Source: Bryobacteraceae bacterium
GTDB lineage: Bacteria; Acidobacteriota; Terriglobia; Bryobacterales; Bryobacteraceae
DNA length: 64,000 nt
NCBI GenBank assembly: GCA_019752335.1
Contig: JAIEMJ010000010.1
Span: 1-64,000, forward strand
Reading direction: 5' to 3'
The notes below the pieces were generated by a model. It did not search any database, had not been told where the DNA came from, and saw only the letters and a list, made by a program, of their open reading frames with translations. A program made the position numbers and the translations under genes. Below, one piece after another: positions 17,637 through 27,637 of this stretch; the stretch's first letter is position 1, and each line of letters opens with the position of its first letter.

Positions 17637-17705
17637 AGCCCAGCGAAAAATCGGCAGACGTGCCATTAACGAACTTCGAAAACACCAGATTTCGTTGGGC
17701 TTTTT
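17637..17705 (+). terminator. Terminator-like inverted repeat with T tract
   Basis: AGCCCAGCGAAA at 17637-17648 pairs with TTTCGTTGGGCT at 17690-17701 (one G-T wobble) and is followed by TTTTT. A smaller GGCA/TGCC hairpin lies in the loop at 17653-17664. It sits 38 bases after the GAF/coiled-coil gene and probably ends its transcript, though the loop is long for a standard intrinsic terminator. The left arm resembles the element at 34655. Confidence 0.5.
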
Positions 17706-17729
17706 GCTCGATGAAGGCTGGCGGAGCGA

Positions 17730-17760
17730 TCCCCTCCCTTACGGTCGGGGTTCGTTAGGA
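17730..17760. repeat. GC-rich dispersed repeat unit, copy 1
   Basis: A stretch beginning TCCCCTCCCTT and continuing to CGGGGTTCGTTAGGA. A close variant occurs at 37089-37111, where the inner part is shorter. CCCC and GGGG can pair into a small hairpin. The unit looks like a dispersed intergenic repeat, but only two copies are in the window. Confidence 0.4.
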
Positions 17761-17793
17761 GGTCCAAGACCGCAGGCGGAACCGATCACGAGG

Positions 17794-20700
17794 TCAGTAG
17801 TAGAGCTTCAAACCGAATTGCACCACCCGCGCGGCTTGCGTGCCGGTGATGCGGCCGAAGTCGGGGCGGGCGAGGGCTCCGGTGGCGGTGAGTCCGAAGG
17901 CGGTATTGCCGGGGTTGTTGAAGTTGGCGTGATTGAAGAGGTTGAAGAACTCGCCGCGGAATTGTAGCCGGAGGCTTTCGCGCTTCGGTAGGGCGATGTT
18001 CTTCAGCAACGAGAGGTCCCAGTTTTGCAGGCTGGGCCCAAAGTTGTCCGGCAGGAAGCGTCCCACGGTGCCGAAGGCGAAGCGGGGTGCGTCGCGGAAG
18101 GCCGCCGGGTCAATCCAGCGGTTAATGCGATCCTTCGTCGAGCCCGGCGTCGCACTCTTGAGGCCGGTGGAGTCCGGCCGCGCATCGCCGCCATAGCTGA
18201 ACGTCAGGTTCTGGTTCGAACTGACGGAGATCGGCAAGCCGCTCTGTAACGTAGCGATGCCCGAGACGTTCCATCCACCGAGCGCCCCGTTGACGATGGG
18301 ATGCACGGCGGTCAGGAAGCGTTTCCCGCGGCCAAATGGCAGATCGTACTGGAAGTTCGCGACAAAGCGATGGCCCGTATGCAAGCCGCTGATCGACTTG
18401 TCCAAATCCTTGCGGTTGTTATTCGTGTAGTCGGGATTCTGCTGCCCCAGGAAGCCGGCGACTGAGCTAGTATCGTCAATCGTCTTCGACCACGTGTAGG
18501 CGGCGAGGAACTGCAGGCCGTTGGCGAAGCGCTTGCGCATTTTGGTTTGCAGGCCATGGTAGGACGAGTGCGCCTGGCTGCCCCAAGTCTGGGTGACGCC
18601 GAGAAACTGCGGATACGGGCGCAAGAGTTGGCCGCGCGTCAGGGTGGCTCCGCCGAGGGCGGTGGTGGCGGGGATCAGGCCGCGGAAGGGGTTCGCCACC
18701 ACGTCGTTCAGGCCGTCGCCGAGCGCGAGGAAGCGGTCCGGCAACTGGTTGAGATCGGCTTGGGCGAGCAGCTTTACGCCCGCGTTGCCGGCGTAGGCGA
18801 CGTCAAAGAGCAGGTTGTTCTTGGCCTGCATCTGCACGTCGAAGTTCCACTGCCCGGCGTAGGGCGTGCGTTCGCCACGGAGATTCGCATTCAGGCCTTG
18901 GCCGAGGAACGTGGCGGCGCCGAGGGCGCCGTTGTCGGCGCGATTGAAGCCCGCGGGAAAGGGATTGGCCAGCGTGGCAACGGGCGTCCGGCCGCCGTCG
19001 TTCGAACTGATGACGTTGGTGATGGCGTTGAAGCTGAGGGCGCCGGTGGTATTGGCGCTGGGTCCGATGCCGGTGGTGCCTTGATAGAAGATGCCCGCGC
19101 CGGTGCGAATCACGATGCGTTTGGTGAGCTGATAGGCCAGGCCGAAGCGGGGCGCGAAGTTGTTGTTGTCACCATTGCGCACGAGGTTGCTGGCGCCGTT
19201 GCGACCGGTGAAGACGAGTCCGCCGGTAAGCGGACCGAGGCCCGCAGCGGCCAGGGTCGGTTGCGGGGCATTCAAGTCGAACGACGACGCCCGGTTGTGG
19301 CGTTCGCGCAGCGGACGGTCGCCGTCCCAACGCAGGCCGAGGTTGAGGGTCAAGCGGTCCGTCACGCGCCAGTCGTCCTGGAAATACAGCGCAACATAGG
19401 GCACCACCAGTGACAAGGCCGGCTCCTGACGCAGAGCGCCGCCTTGGACGTAGCCTAGCAACATGGTGGCGATGGAGTCGCCACCGCCGGCCTGGTTGAA
19501 GAAGCGGCGGGTCCAGTTTTCATTGAACGAATACTGCCCGGCGGGCGAGTTCGGCCGGAAGTTGGAGGCCTTGTTCAAACGGTAGGTGCCACCCATCTTG
19601 AAGGTGTGGCGGCCCACCAGGCGGACGGCGTCGCCGGTGGCGGTGTAGGTTTCGAACTTATTGCCGATCACCCAAGTCGGGTCACTGCCGATGGAGGAGT
19701 ACGCCGAGGGGTCGATGCGGGGGAAGATACCGAATTGGCTATTGGCGTCGATGGCGGAGGGCATGCCGAGCGCGGCGGCGGCATTGGGAAAATCGAGCGC
19801 GCTACGGGGGTTGGCAGCGTAAGCGTAGCCGAGATTGGCGTGGATCACCCATTGGCCCGCCAGATAAGTGTCGTCGAGCGTCGCGCTGCGATTTACGCTA
19901 CCGTCCTGCCCGCTGCCTGGCGACGCGGCGTTGCCGAAGTGGTTCGGTTGGGAAACGGCGCGATCATTCCAGGAGACGCGCCCGAAGATATTGTGCCGGT
20001 CTGTAAAGCGGTGATCCACCCGCGCGGAGTAGGCGTTGTCGCTGGGGCGTCCGCCGCGCTGCGAGAAGAAGTTATTGGCCACGCCCGGCAAGGTGGGGGT
20101 GGGATAGAACGAGAGCACCTTCTGACCCACCGGCGACAGGCGCGAGGCCGGAATCTGGCGGTTTGGGAAGACCGAGCGCTCGCCGGCCGCGTTGATGGAA
20201 GCGGGATCGTAGATCAGATTCGGCACTTCGGAGAAGTCGCCGGCGCGCATTCGCGAGGTCGGCACGCTGAAGAAGGACGAGCCTGGGTTCACCTGCCGGA
20301 TCCCCTCATAGCTAAAAAAGAAGAAACTGCGCTGGCGAGACCTGGTTAACGGCCCGCCCGCCGTGCCGCCAAATTGGTTGTAGCGGAAGGGGCCTTTGGA
20401 GCGTCCGTTCAGGTTATTGAAGAAGCCATTCGCGTCGAAGGAGTTGTTGCGCAAGAACTCGAAGAGCACGCCATGGAATTGCTGCCCACCGGGGCGGGTG
20501 ACCAGGTTGACCACGGCGCCACCCGTGCGGCCGTACTCGGCCGCCAGGTTGTTGGTCTGCACCTTGAACTCCTGTACGGAGTCCGGGTTGGGTACGTAGG
20601 CCGGCTGATTGTAGCCCATCACCTCCTGCGGAGACCCGTCGACGAGAATCGAACTCGACACGTCGCGGCCGCCGTTCGCCGAAAAGGCGTTCGAGGCAAT

Positions 20701-21228
20701 CGAACCGCTGCCCACCGCATTGCTGCGATTGCTGGGGGTGGTGTTGATGCCAGGCGTCAGGGCGACCAGTTGGAGCACATTGCGTCCGTTGAGCGGGAGG
20801 CTCTCGGCGGTAAGCGAATTCACCACTTCGCCCAAGGTGGAACTCGCGGCTTCGAGTAACGGTGCGTCGGTCTTGACCTCAATCGTTTCGGTGACGGCGC
20901 CGACGTCGAGCACGACGTCGTAGCTGGCGACCTGCGCGACCTCCAGCCGAAAGGTGTTCTGACGATACTTCTTGAAGCCGTTCGCCGTCACTTCCAACGT
21001 GTAGCGGCCGGGCAGAATCTGGACGAAGACGTATTCGCCGGAGTCGTTGGCCGTGGTGGCACTGGCACGGTTCTGGTCGACGTTGGTTAGGGTCAGCGTG
21101 GCGTTCGGCACCAGCGCGCCAGAGGCGTCCTTCACACTGCCCCGGAGGGTGGCCGATTGCGTTTGGCCGAAAACGGCCGAGGTGAGCAAGAGAGAAACAG
21201 CGACGAGGCTACGGAGATTCTGAAGCAT
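17794..21228 (-). CDS. Oar-like TonB-dependent outer-membrane receptor
   Basis: A 1144-residue protein: signal peptide (ending VFGQ), a carboxypeptidase-regulatory-like domain at about residues 25-105 (TLRGSVKDASGALVPNA), a plug domain (ESLPLNGRNVLQLVALTPG), then a long beta barrel rich in aromatic and Asn residues, ending in LKLYY with a terminal aromatic as needed for barrel insertion. Acidobacteria carry dozens of these; they import glycans, siderophores or peptides, but no ligand can be read from the sequence. The ATG at 21228 is preferred over an upstream one because it starts at the signal peptide. Confidence 0.9.
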   Translation of the reverse strand: MLQNLRSLVAVSLLLTSAVFGQTQSATLRGSVKDASGALVPNATLTLTNVDQNRASATTANDSGEYVFVQILPGRYTLEVTANGFKKYRQNTFRLEVAQVASYDVVLDVGAVTETIEVKTDAPLLEAASSTLGEVVNSLTAESLPLNGRNVLQLVALTPGINTTPSNRSNAVGSGSIASNAFSANGGRDVSSSILVDGSPQEVMGYNQPAYVPNPDSVQEFKVQTNNLAAEYGRTGGAVVNLVTRPGGQQFHGVLFEFLRNNSFDANGFFNNLNGRSKGPFRYNQFGGTAGGPLTRSRQRSFFFFSYEGIRQVNPGSSFFSVPTSRMRAGDFSEVPNLIYDPASINAAGERSVFPNRQIPASRLSPVGQKVLSFYPTPTLPGVANNFFSQRGGRPSDNAYSARVDHRFTDRHNIFGRVSWNDRAVSQPNHFGNAASPGSGQDGSVNRSATLDDTYLAGQWVIHANLGYAYAANPRSALDFPNAAAALGMPSAIDANSQFGIFPRIDPSAYSSIGSDPTWVIGNKFETYTATGDAVRLVGRHTFKMGGTYRLNKASNFRPNSPAGQYSFNENWTRRFFNQAGGGDSIATMLLGYVQGGALRQEPALSLVVPYVALYFQDDWRVTDRLTLNLGLRWDGDRPLRERHNRASSFDLNAPQPTLAAAGLGPLTGGLVFTGRNGASNLVRNGDNNNFAPRFGLAYQLTKRIVIRTGAGIFYQGTTGIGPSANTTGALSFNAITNVISSNDGGRTPVATLANPFPAGFNRADNGALGAATFLGQGLNANLRGERTPYAGQWNFDVQMQAKNNLLFDVAYAGNAGVKLLAQADLNQLPDRFLALGDGLNDVVANPFRGLIPATTALGGATLTRGQLLRPYPQFLGVTQTWGSQAHSSYHGLQTKMRKRFANGLQFLAAYTWSKTIDDTSSVAGFLGQQNPDYTNNNRKDLDKSISGLHTGHRFVANFQYDLPFGRGKRFLTAVHPIVNGALGGWNVSGIATLQSGLPISVSSNQNLTFSYGGDARPDSTGLKSATPGSTKDRINRWIDPAAFRDAPRFAFGTVGRFLPDNFGPSLQNWDLSLLKNIALPKRESLRLQFRGEFFNLFNHANFNNPGNTAFGLTATGALARPDFGRITGTQAARVVQFGLKLYY

Positions 21229-21344
21229 TTCAACTATCTCAGTACAGGGTAAGATCAGAAGCAAGTATCAACCGGTGAATTACAGGAAAAATCGCTCAGT
21301 TGGGGACCTCCTGCTGGTAAATTCGCTGCGGCGGCCGACGCGGT

Positions 21345-21818
21345 CTATGCAGGTGGTTGCTGCGCGTGTGCGGTAAGCGCCTTCAGCATGGCAAGCTGGC
21401 CGGCGTGATAAATCACGTGATGCACTCCGCCGTTCAGCAGCATCCGGAAGTCATAGGAGCGCCCGGGGACTGGATCCGTCAGCCGGGCGGCGGGGAAATC
21501 ACGCATCGCGCGCTCCAGCTTGTCGCGGCTCACCTGCCAACGGCCCACCAACTCCGGCCACTCCATCGGTGGCTCCGACCAATCCTGGTCTGCATTCCAC
21601 TCGGGTAGAGGGGTGCCGGATACGGCTTCCCGGATGCGTTCGTTCCACAGCAGAAGATGCTGCAGGAGCGCCAAGGGAGAATGGCCTCCGGGGGTGGCCG
21701 CGAGTGAGGCGGAAGCCGGGTTCAGTGACTGAATGAGTTCGGCGAGCGGAGGCCCGTACCAGGAGTCAGCGAGCGTGGCGGCGCGATAGAGGTCAGCGAT
21801 GGCGGTGGGCTCGTTCAT
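21345..21818 (-). CDS. DinB-family protein
   Basis: A 157-residue four-helix-bundle protein of the DinB/YfiT superfamily. The metal-binding His pattern is visible in SPLALLQHLLLWNERI near residue 48 and HHVIYHAGQLAML near the C-terminus. Members act in bacillithiol/mycothiol-linked detoxification or are of unknown function. The start at 21818 gives an exact ATGA overlap with the SnoaL-like gene, so the two are co-translated. An in-frame extension to 21860 overlaps that gene and is rejected. Confidence 0.8.
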   Translation of the reverse strand: MNEPTAIADLYRAATLADSWYGPPLAELIQSLNPASASLAATPGGHSPLALLQHLLLWNERIREAVSGTPLPEWNADQDWSEPPMEWPELVGRWQVSRDKLERAMRDFPAARLTDPVPGRSYDFRMLLNGGVHHVIYHAGQLAMLKALTAHAQQPPA

Positions 21819-22192
21819 GAGAGTGCCGCGACGAAGGGTCCTGGATTCCAGAAGCCCCAACTGCGGACAATTTTACCGGCTTCGTCGAACTCAAGCACAT
21901 CAATTCCTGCTGACTCCGCCTTCTGGCCCGCCTTGCCTTCGGCATGCATGGTCCAGGAGAAAGCAGCCCGGTTGCCGCCGAGGTTGACCTGGACCGGCCG
22001 CATCTCGATTTTGCTGAGAAGTTGCGCGATACCCGAGTAAAAGGCATGCGCCCCGGCTTGGCCATGGATCACGGGCGCGCCGACAGGGTCGTTCAGTTCG
22101 CAATCCGCCGCGAAGCAGGCAGCGAAGGCATCAGCGTTCAGGCTGCCAATCGAGGCAATGTAGGCGAGTACGGAGTCATGATAGAGCGACAT
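21815..22192 (-). CDS. SnoaL-like (NTF2-fold) protein
   Basis: A 125-residue NTF2-fold protein: YIASIGSLNADAFAACFAAD, NDPVGAPVIHGQAG and DVLEFDEAGKIVRSW are typical of SnoaL-like polyketide cyclase relatives. These include isomerases, dehydratases and many proteins of unknown substrate. The start at 22192 (MSLYHDS) is chosen over the longer 22225 start. Its stop overlaps the DinB start, so it is the first gene of a two-gene operon. Confidence 0.8.
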   Translation of the reverse strand: MSLYHDSVLAYIASIGSLNADAFAACFAADCELNDPVGAPVIHGQAGAHAFYSGIAQLLSKIEMRPVQVNLGGNRAAFSWTMHAEGKAGQKAESAGIDVLEFDEAGKIVRSWGFWNPGPFVAALS

Positions 22193-22221
22193 GCCCGCTA
22201 GAATAGCACCGGGGCGTGGTC

Positions 22222-25200
22222 TCAAAACTCGAGGCGCAGATTCAACTGCATCTGGCGGGGGCGGAAGCCGAAGCCGCCGTAGGAGTTGGCCAGGCTGGCG
22301 ATGCCATCGGCGGCGGGCACCACCAGCCCTTGGACGTTGAAGACGTTAAAGACGTCGACATTGGCGCGGAGCCGCACGCGCTCGCCAAGCTGGAAGAACT
22401 TCATCATGGACGCGTCCATGGTCCAATTGAAGGGCCCCAGGCGGTTCTGGTTGCGCCACGGGTGCAAGCTATTGTCGTAGGCCACACGCACCACGCCGCC
22501 GGTCTGCAAGGGTAGATAAACGAAGTTTGTGTCGTAGTCGGCGTTATTCGCGTCGGTGGGCTTGCCGTTCTTGGGCCAAGGGATGATGGGTTTTTGCGCC
22601 GGCTTGTAATTTTCCGGTAAACCAAAGACGCCGTTGCGCAAGCCGAATTCGTTGCGGCTGTTGATGAAGCGCTCCGAGATATAGCCGTTGAACCAAAGGT
22701 AGCCTTCGATACAACGTTCGTCGGCGAAGTTACTCGACGTGGCCGGTGTCGTGCGGCAATCGAGAATCTTTTGGCTCTTGCCGTAAGTTTCAAACTTACC
22801 CTGCTCGCCCCAGTTATTCGTAGGCATGGAGAACCAGGTACTTACGATCGTGCCGGTGCCGGAGAGCCGCCAACCACCGGCGATCGCATTCACCCAGGAA
22901 CTCGCATGGCGGCCGATCGGCTTGCCCTTGCCGAAGGGTAAATCGTAAATCCAATTCCAGCGCACGCGATGCTTGGGCACGGCGGTATCGCGATCGTAGA
23001 AGAGAAAGCGGTTGAGCGCCTTAGGGTCAGTGGGGACGGTGCCGGGCAGGTAGGCGGAAGGTGCGGCACCGACGTCGTCGCGGAAGGAGTTGCCGGCCAA
23101 CCGCAAGGAGTTGGTCATCGTGTAGAAAACCTGGAAGCCGAGGCCATTTTTGAAGCGGCGCTCCATCTCCAGCGCCCAGGTAGAAGAATTGATATAACCG
23201 GAACGCTGGAGTAACTGGACGTTCGTATAGGCGTTCTGGTCATACGGACGGCGCAGAACGTTGGCGAACTCTCCAGTGGGAAGGGCCCGGCCCGTCGTCA
23301 GGTACCAGATATAGTCCGTCGCCTGCGGATTGATGTTGAAGAGCTGATCCGTGTTGTAGCCGTGCTTGCCTTTGTAAGTAATCCGAATCACCGTGTTAGG
23401 ATTCAGTTGCTTTTCGAGCGCCAGATTCCACTCATGAATGCGCAGACTGGGCTGCTTGCCATCCATGGCCGTCACCGCGTTCCCGCGCGCCACACCGGCC
23501 GGGTCATCCAAGTCAATCGCGCCGGCGCTATTCACGCCGGCGATCACTTCGGGGACGTTGCGCAGCATATAGTTCGGAATGCCGTCCGGACTCTGCGCCG
23601 CCGTATTGGGGCTGTAAGTGTAATTTGCTCGAAACGGCACCATACCCGAAAACTGCGCCAACAAGGTGCGCATCGGGACGGCGGAGATATACAGGCCGTA
23701 GCCGCCCCGAATCACGAAGGGGCGCTCACCTTGTTGCAGGCTATAGACGAAACCGGCCCGGGGGCCGATGTCGAACCAATTCGAAGGGAATAACTGCTTT
23801 GACCGATTTAAGTCGGCTGCGGACTTGAAACTCACCCCCACATTCTGCAAAGCATTTACCAGGGCGGGCGAAGTCACGCCGAGCCTGTAGTAGTAATCGA
23901 GAGACTCCGGAAGAAGAATCGACTTCGTTTTCACGTCGAAGGCGTTCAGCAGCCGGTTCTGCTCATTGAAGGCGGGATTCATGTCCCAGCGGATGCCGGG
24001 AGTGAGGGTGAGGCGCCGCGATACGCGCCAGTTGTCCTGCAGGTAACTGCCATAATTCCGCTCCCGCAAGCGAAGTAAGCCGCGCTTCAAGCCCACCGTA
24101 TAAGTGCTCGCGTAGCCCAGATAGAAGTTAGCCATATCGTGGCCCGTTTGCGGCGTAATTCCTGGCGCCAACGTGTTGCCCAGCGTAGAGGACTCGAGCG
24201 CGGTGGCGTTACTCGAAAAGGCGACCGATCCGGAAATCGCGCCTTGATCCGGCAGCAACTGTTGTTTTTCGTCGTGCAGACGATAGCCGAAGGAGAAACT
24301 ATGTGTCCGGCGGATGAGGCTATAGTTTTGCTCGACGTTGGTGACCATGCTGTAAAGCTGGCGTCGATTGTCGCCCTCAATGTAGGTGTAATTCGTGAAG
24401 CCGGTACCGGTGATATTGGGCCAGCCGATTTCGCCATTTGGATTGGGTAAGCCCAACTCCTTTGACCAATCCTTATCCACCGGACCCGTCACCGTGCGCG
24501 TCAATTGCCACGTTCGGTTTACCAAGGTCTCCACAAAGAACATCGTAGAAAAGCGATGGATCCAGCTCAGCGCGGTCGCGCGGCCCTGGACGGGCAAGTA
24601 AGTAACGTTAGCTTCCTTGCCCGAGGTAGGAGCCCCGGTGTTGCCGGCCGTTCCGAGGAAATTGTTATTGCGGAGACCCTGATTGTATTTCACGAAGACG
24701 TCATTATTGACGCCAAAGCGATGGTCCAGGCGGATGGTGAGCGGATTGTCGCTGGTGTTCGGGAAGGCATTGGTGGCTGTGACCATCTTCAGGTTGTCGG
24801 TGACGTTCGGATTCGTGATGTCGGTGGGCAGCGGAGTGATGCCCAGGATGCGTTTGGTGAAGGGGCTGAGGCGATTCGCGGGAATCTGATTGTTGACAAA
24901 GCGATCGCGCACGCTGACAGAGCGGCCGTTGGCGAACTCCTCCTGGCGCGTGGTGAGCGGGTCATAAAGGTCAATGCGCCGGTTGGCGCTGTCGAAGAGG
25001 CCGGAGAAGTCGCCGTTGCGCATGGCCGGCGTGGGTACGCGGAAATCGCGCGTGATGCCTTGCACGAGTTCGACTCCTTCGCGGGAGACGAAGAAGAAGC
25101 TGCGGTTGTGGCCGTCGTAGAGTTTGCGGCCATTCAGGCCGAACGTGGGCAGCATGATGGGTCCGCCGAGGGAGCCACCGAATTCGTTGCGGATCAGCTT

Positions 25201-26013
25201 GGGCGTCTTGTACGGCGTGCCGTCGCGGAAGACGTCCTGGCGCGCGCGGGCCACGCCGAAGGCGTTGTTGCGATGCGTCTCAAACAAGGCGCCGCTCAGG
25301 CGGTTGCCGCCGCTCTTGGTCGAAACGATGATCGACGTGGGGCGCGTGTACTTCGCCGAAGAAGTGCTGGTTTCGATGCGCACCTCGCCGATGGACTCCA
25401 AGCCCTGTAGATTCGCCGAGCCCCCGAACTCACGGTTGTTCGACGACGCGCCGTCCTGCACGTAGTCTGTCGAGTAAGACATCAGGCCGCTGACGCGCAC
25501 ACCGCCGTTTACGTCGTTCAGGCTTTCCACGCCGGGCGTGACGTTTGCGATGAGCGTATTCAAATTGCGCCCATTCACGGGGATCTCCTTGATACGCTGC
25601 GCGTCCAGGGTGGAGGCATCGGTGGCGTCGGTGGTGGTCACGAGTGGCGCGGCTTCGGTCACCATGACGGTTTCGGTCACCTGGCCGGGCACCAGAACGG
25701 GGTCCACCACGGCGATGCGGCCCGTCTCCAGGGTTACCTCGCCTTCCCAGGCCTTCATGCCGGGCATCTCGACGCGGACTTTGTAGAGGCCGATGTTACT
25801 GGGAGGCGTGACGAAGAAGCCGTCGGAGTTGGAGACGGTATTGAAGGTGCGGCCGCTGGCCAGGTGGCGGATGACGAGCGTCGCGCCGGGGATGATGGAG
25901 CCCGTGGAATCCTTGACGGTGCCTTGGATGGAGCCGCCGCCCGCGCCGGACTGCGCCCACAAAGACATGGCCCACAAGGACACTGTGAGAGAAGCGAGAA
26001 TCAGTAGCCGCAA
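22222..26013 (-). CDS. Oar-like TonB-dependent outer-membrane receptor
   Basis: A 1263-residue receptor of the same family as the one at 17794. It starts with TTG at 26013, then a signal peptide (MRLLILASLTVSLWAMSLWA), a carboxypeptidase-regulatory domain (IQGTVKDSTGSIIPGATLVI), a plug (IPVNGRNLNTLIANVTPG) and a barrel ending in LNLRLEF. The N-terminal TonB-box is not obvious, as is common in this family. It begins four bases after the DUF2277 gene and may be in the same transcript. Ligand unknown. Confidence 0.9.
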   Translation of the reverse strand: MRLLILASLTVSLWAMSLWAQSGAGGGSIQGTVKDSTGSIIPGATLVIRHLASGRTFNTVSNSDGFFVTPPSNIGLYKVRVEMPGMKAWEGEVTLETGRIAVVDPVLVPGQVTETVMVTEAAPLVTTTDATDASTLDAQRIKEIPVNGRNLNTLIANVTPGVESLNDVNGGVRVSGLMSYSTDYVQDGASSNNREFGGSANLQGLESIGEVRIETSTSSAKYTRPTSIIVSTKSGGNRLSGALFETHRNNAFGVARARQDVFRDGTPYKTPKLIRNEFGGSLGGPIMLPTFGLNGRKLYDGHNRSFFFVSREGVELVQGITRDFRVPTPAMRNGDFSGLFDSANRRIDLYDPLTTRQEEFANGRSVSVRDRFVNNQIPANRLSPFTKRILGITPLPTDITNPNVTDNLKMVTATNAFPNTSDNPLTIRLDHRFGVNNDVFVKYNQGLRNNNFLGTAGNTGAPTSGKEANVTYLPVQGRATALSWIHRFSTMFFVETLVNRTWQLTRTVTGPVDKDWSKELGLPNPNGEIGWPNITGTGFTNYTYIEGDNRRQLYSMVTNVEQNYSLIRRTHSFSFGYRLHDEKQQLLPDQGAISGSVAFSSNATALESSTLGNTLAPGITPQTGHDMANFYLGYASTYTVGLKRGLLRLRERNYGSYLQDNWRVSRRLTLTPGIRWDMNPAFNEQNRLLNAFDVKTKSILLPESLDYYYRLGVTSPALVNALQNVGVSFKSAADLNRSKQLFPSNWFDIGPRAGFVYSLQQGERPFVIRGGYGLYISAVPMRTLLAQFSGMVPFRANYTYSPNTAAQSPDGIPNYMLRNVPEVIAGVNSAGAIDLDDPAGVARGNAVTAMDGKQPSLRIHEWNLALEKQLNPNTVIRITYKGKHGYNTDQLFNINPQATDYIWYLTTGRALPTGEFANVLRRPYDQNAYTNVQLLQRSGYINSSTWALEMERRFKNGLGFQVFYTMTNSLRLAGNSFRDDVGAAPSAYLPGTVPTDPKALNRFLFYDRDTAVPKHRVRWNWIYDLPFGKGKPIGRHASSWVNAIAGGWRLSGTGTIVSTWFSMPTNNWGEQGKFETYGKSQKILDCRTTPATSSNFADERCIEGYLWFNGYISERFINSRNEFGLRNGVFGLPENYKPAQKPIIPWPKNGKPTDANNADYDTNFVYLPLQTGGVVRVAYDNSLHPWRNQNRLGPFNWTMDASMMKFFQLGERVRLRANVDVFNVFNVQGLVVPAADGIASLANSYGGFGFRPRQMQLNLRLEF

Positions 26014-26017
26014 GCGA

Positions 26018-26323
26018 TCAAACCCCTTTGGGGGATTTTACTGCGTCTGGGCGGCCAGCGGGGAATCGCGCCAGAGATTTCGCTCGCGCCCGAGCCGCCT
26101 CCACCTCGCGGCTCTTGGGCGGCGCTTGCGTGGCTAAGCCCGCCAGGAGTCGCGTGGCCACTTCGGCGACCTCGTCCACGGCCCGCGCGAACGCCGCATG
26201 ATTGGCCTGGGACGGTTTCGTAAACCCACTAATCTTACGGACGAACTGGAGCGCCGCGGCGCGCACCTCAGCATCGGTGGTGGGTGGATCGAAGTTGAAG
26301 AGCGGCCTGATATTGCGGCACAT
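26018..26323 (-). CDS. DUF2277 family protein
   Basis: A 101-residue protein starting MCRNIRPLFNFDPP, then AALQFVRKISGFTKPSQANH and a helical Arg/Ala-rich end. This start and spacing are the hallmark of DUF2277, a conserved small family in Acidobacteria, Actinobacteria and Proteobacteria with no known function. The conserved Cys at residue 2 is present. The frame stays open far upstream, but that stretch is the antisense strand of the oxidoreductase gene, and the ATG at 26323 matches the family start. Divergent from the oxidoreductase (18-base gap). Confidence 0.88.
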   Translation of the reverse strand: MCRNIRPLFNFDPPTTDAEVRAAALQFVRKISGFTKPSQANHAAFARAVDEVAEVATRLLAGLATQAPPKSREVEAARARAKSLARFPAGRPDAVKSPKGV

Positions 26324-26341
26324 AAGGACTACGATAGAAGA

Positions 26342-27637
26342 TTGCTCACCCTCTTGCTTATGCTGAACTTCGCGCAAGCCGGCGACATCCGGCTGATCAT
26401 CCTGGACCCCGGCCACTTCCACGCCGCGCTGATTCAGCGCGACATGTACCCTGGCATTTCGCCGAAGGTGGCCGTCTACGCGCCGCTGGGGCCCGACGTG
26501 CTCGACTATTTGAACCGTATTTCCCGCTACAACGCGCAGAATACGTCCTGGCAACTCGACGTCCATACCAGCCCGGATTTCTTCACCCGCATGCTGGAAG
26601 AGCGCGCCGGCAACGCGGTGCTGTTCACTGGACGCAACCGGCCGAAGATCAACCGCATCATCCAAACCCTGGACGCCGGTTACCACGTGCTGGTGGATAA
26701 GCCGTGGATTCTCCGCTCCACGCACCTGGACGAACTGACGCTGGCGCTCGATCGCGCCAAGGAACGCAAGCTGGCCGCATACGACATCATGACCGAACGC
26801 TACGAGATTACGTCGATCCTGCAGCGCGAGTTCGTGAATGCGCCCGGCGTCTTCGGGCAGCAGGTTCCGGGTACGGCGCAATCGCCGGGGATTCGCGCCC
26901 GCAGCATTCACCAACTGATGAAGACCGTGTCCGGCGTGCCGTTGCGGCGCCCGGTGTGGTTCTTCGATATTGACGAGTACGGCGAAGCGCTCGCCGATGT
27001 CGGCACGCACGTGGTGGACTTAGTGCAGTGGACCGCGTTTCCTACCGTGCAATTGGACTATCAGCGCGACATTGAAATCCTGGGCGGCCGCCGTTGGCCC
27101 ACCGTGATGAGCGCGGCGCAGTTCGAGCAAGTGACGGGCGCCAAGGAGTATCCGGCGGAATTGAGTAAGTGGGTGAAAGACGGCCAACTGAGTTACTTCG
27201 GGAATAACTCCGTGCAGTACACGGTGCGCGGCACGCACGTGGACCTGGAGATCCTGTGGAACTGGGAAGGGAAAAGCGACCTGTACGAGGCGGTCTTTCG
27301 CGGCTCCTTAGCCGAAGTGGAAATCCGGCAGCCGGACGTCACTCCGGAGCTATATGTGCGGCCCGCCAGCGCGTCGGAGGCTTGGCGAAAGCAGATGAGG
27401 GATAAGGTAAGTGCCTTGGCCAAGACCTATCCGGGGCTTACCTGGGACGCGGCCACGGGCCACGTGCGTATCCCGGAGAGTTATCGCGTGGGGCACGAAG
27501 CGCACTTCGCCCAGGTGGCGAGCAAGTTCTTTGGCTATGTGCGGAATCCCGCCTCCATGGAGGCTTGGGAGCGGGCGAATATGCTGGCGAAGTATTACAT
27601 TACGACGCGCGGCGTGGAAATTAGCCAGCCGGAATAA
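26342..27637 (+). CDS. Exported Gfo/Idh/MocA-like oxidoreductase
   Basis: A 431-residue protein from a TTG start at 26342, which restores a signal peptide (MLTLLLMLNFAQAGD); the next ATG at 26360 would cut it. The N-terminal region has LDPGHFHAALIQRDMYPG, then HVLVDKPW, the equivalent of the EKP motif of Gfo/Idh/MocA dehydrogenases. The second half matches the putative oxidoreductase C-terminal domain seen in secreted Bacteroidetes and Acidobacteria members. Probably acts on a sugar derivative; no substrate evidence. It converges on the cupin gene with a 17-base overlap. Confidence 0.82.
   Translation: MLTLLLMLNFAQAGDIRLIILDPGHFHAALIQRDMYPGISPKVAVYAPLGPDVLDYLNRISRYNAQNTSWQLDVHTSPDFFTRMLEERAGNAVLFTGRNRPKINRIIQTLDAGYHVLVDKPWILRSTHLDELTLALDRAKERKLAAYDIMTERYEITSILQREFVNAPGVFGQQVPGTAQSPGIRARSIHQLMKTVSGVPLRRPVWFFDIDEYGEALADVGTHVVDLVQWTAFPTVQLDYQRDIEILGGRRWPTVMSAAQFEQVTGAKEYPAELSKWVKDGQLSYFGNNSVQYTVRGTHVDLEILWNWEGKSDLYEAVFRGSLAEVEIRQPDVTPELYVRPASASEAWRKQMRDKVSALAKTYPGLTWDAATGHVRIPESYRVGHEAHFAQVASKFFGYVRNPASMEAWERANMLAKYYITTRGVEISQPE

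Noticed and set aside
18547-20859. Several plus-strand ORFs of 160-290 codons opposite the first TonB receptor
   Set aside because: They are antisense shadows of a clear 1144-residue receptor and show no family features.
26324-27010. Upstream two-thirds of the minus-strand ORF that contains DUF2277
   Set aside because: Antisense of the Gfo/Idh/MocA gene; the DUF2277 family starts at MCRNI, matching the ATG at 26323.
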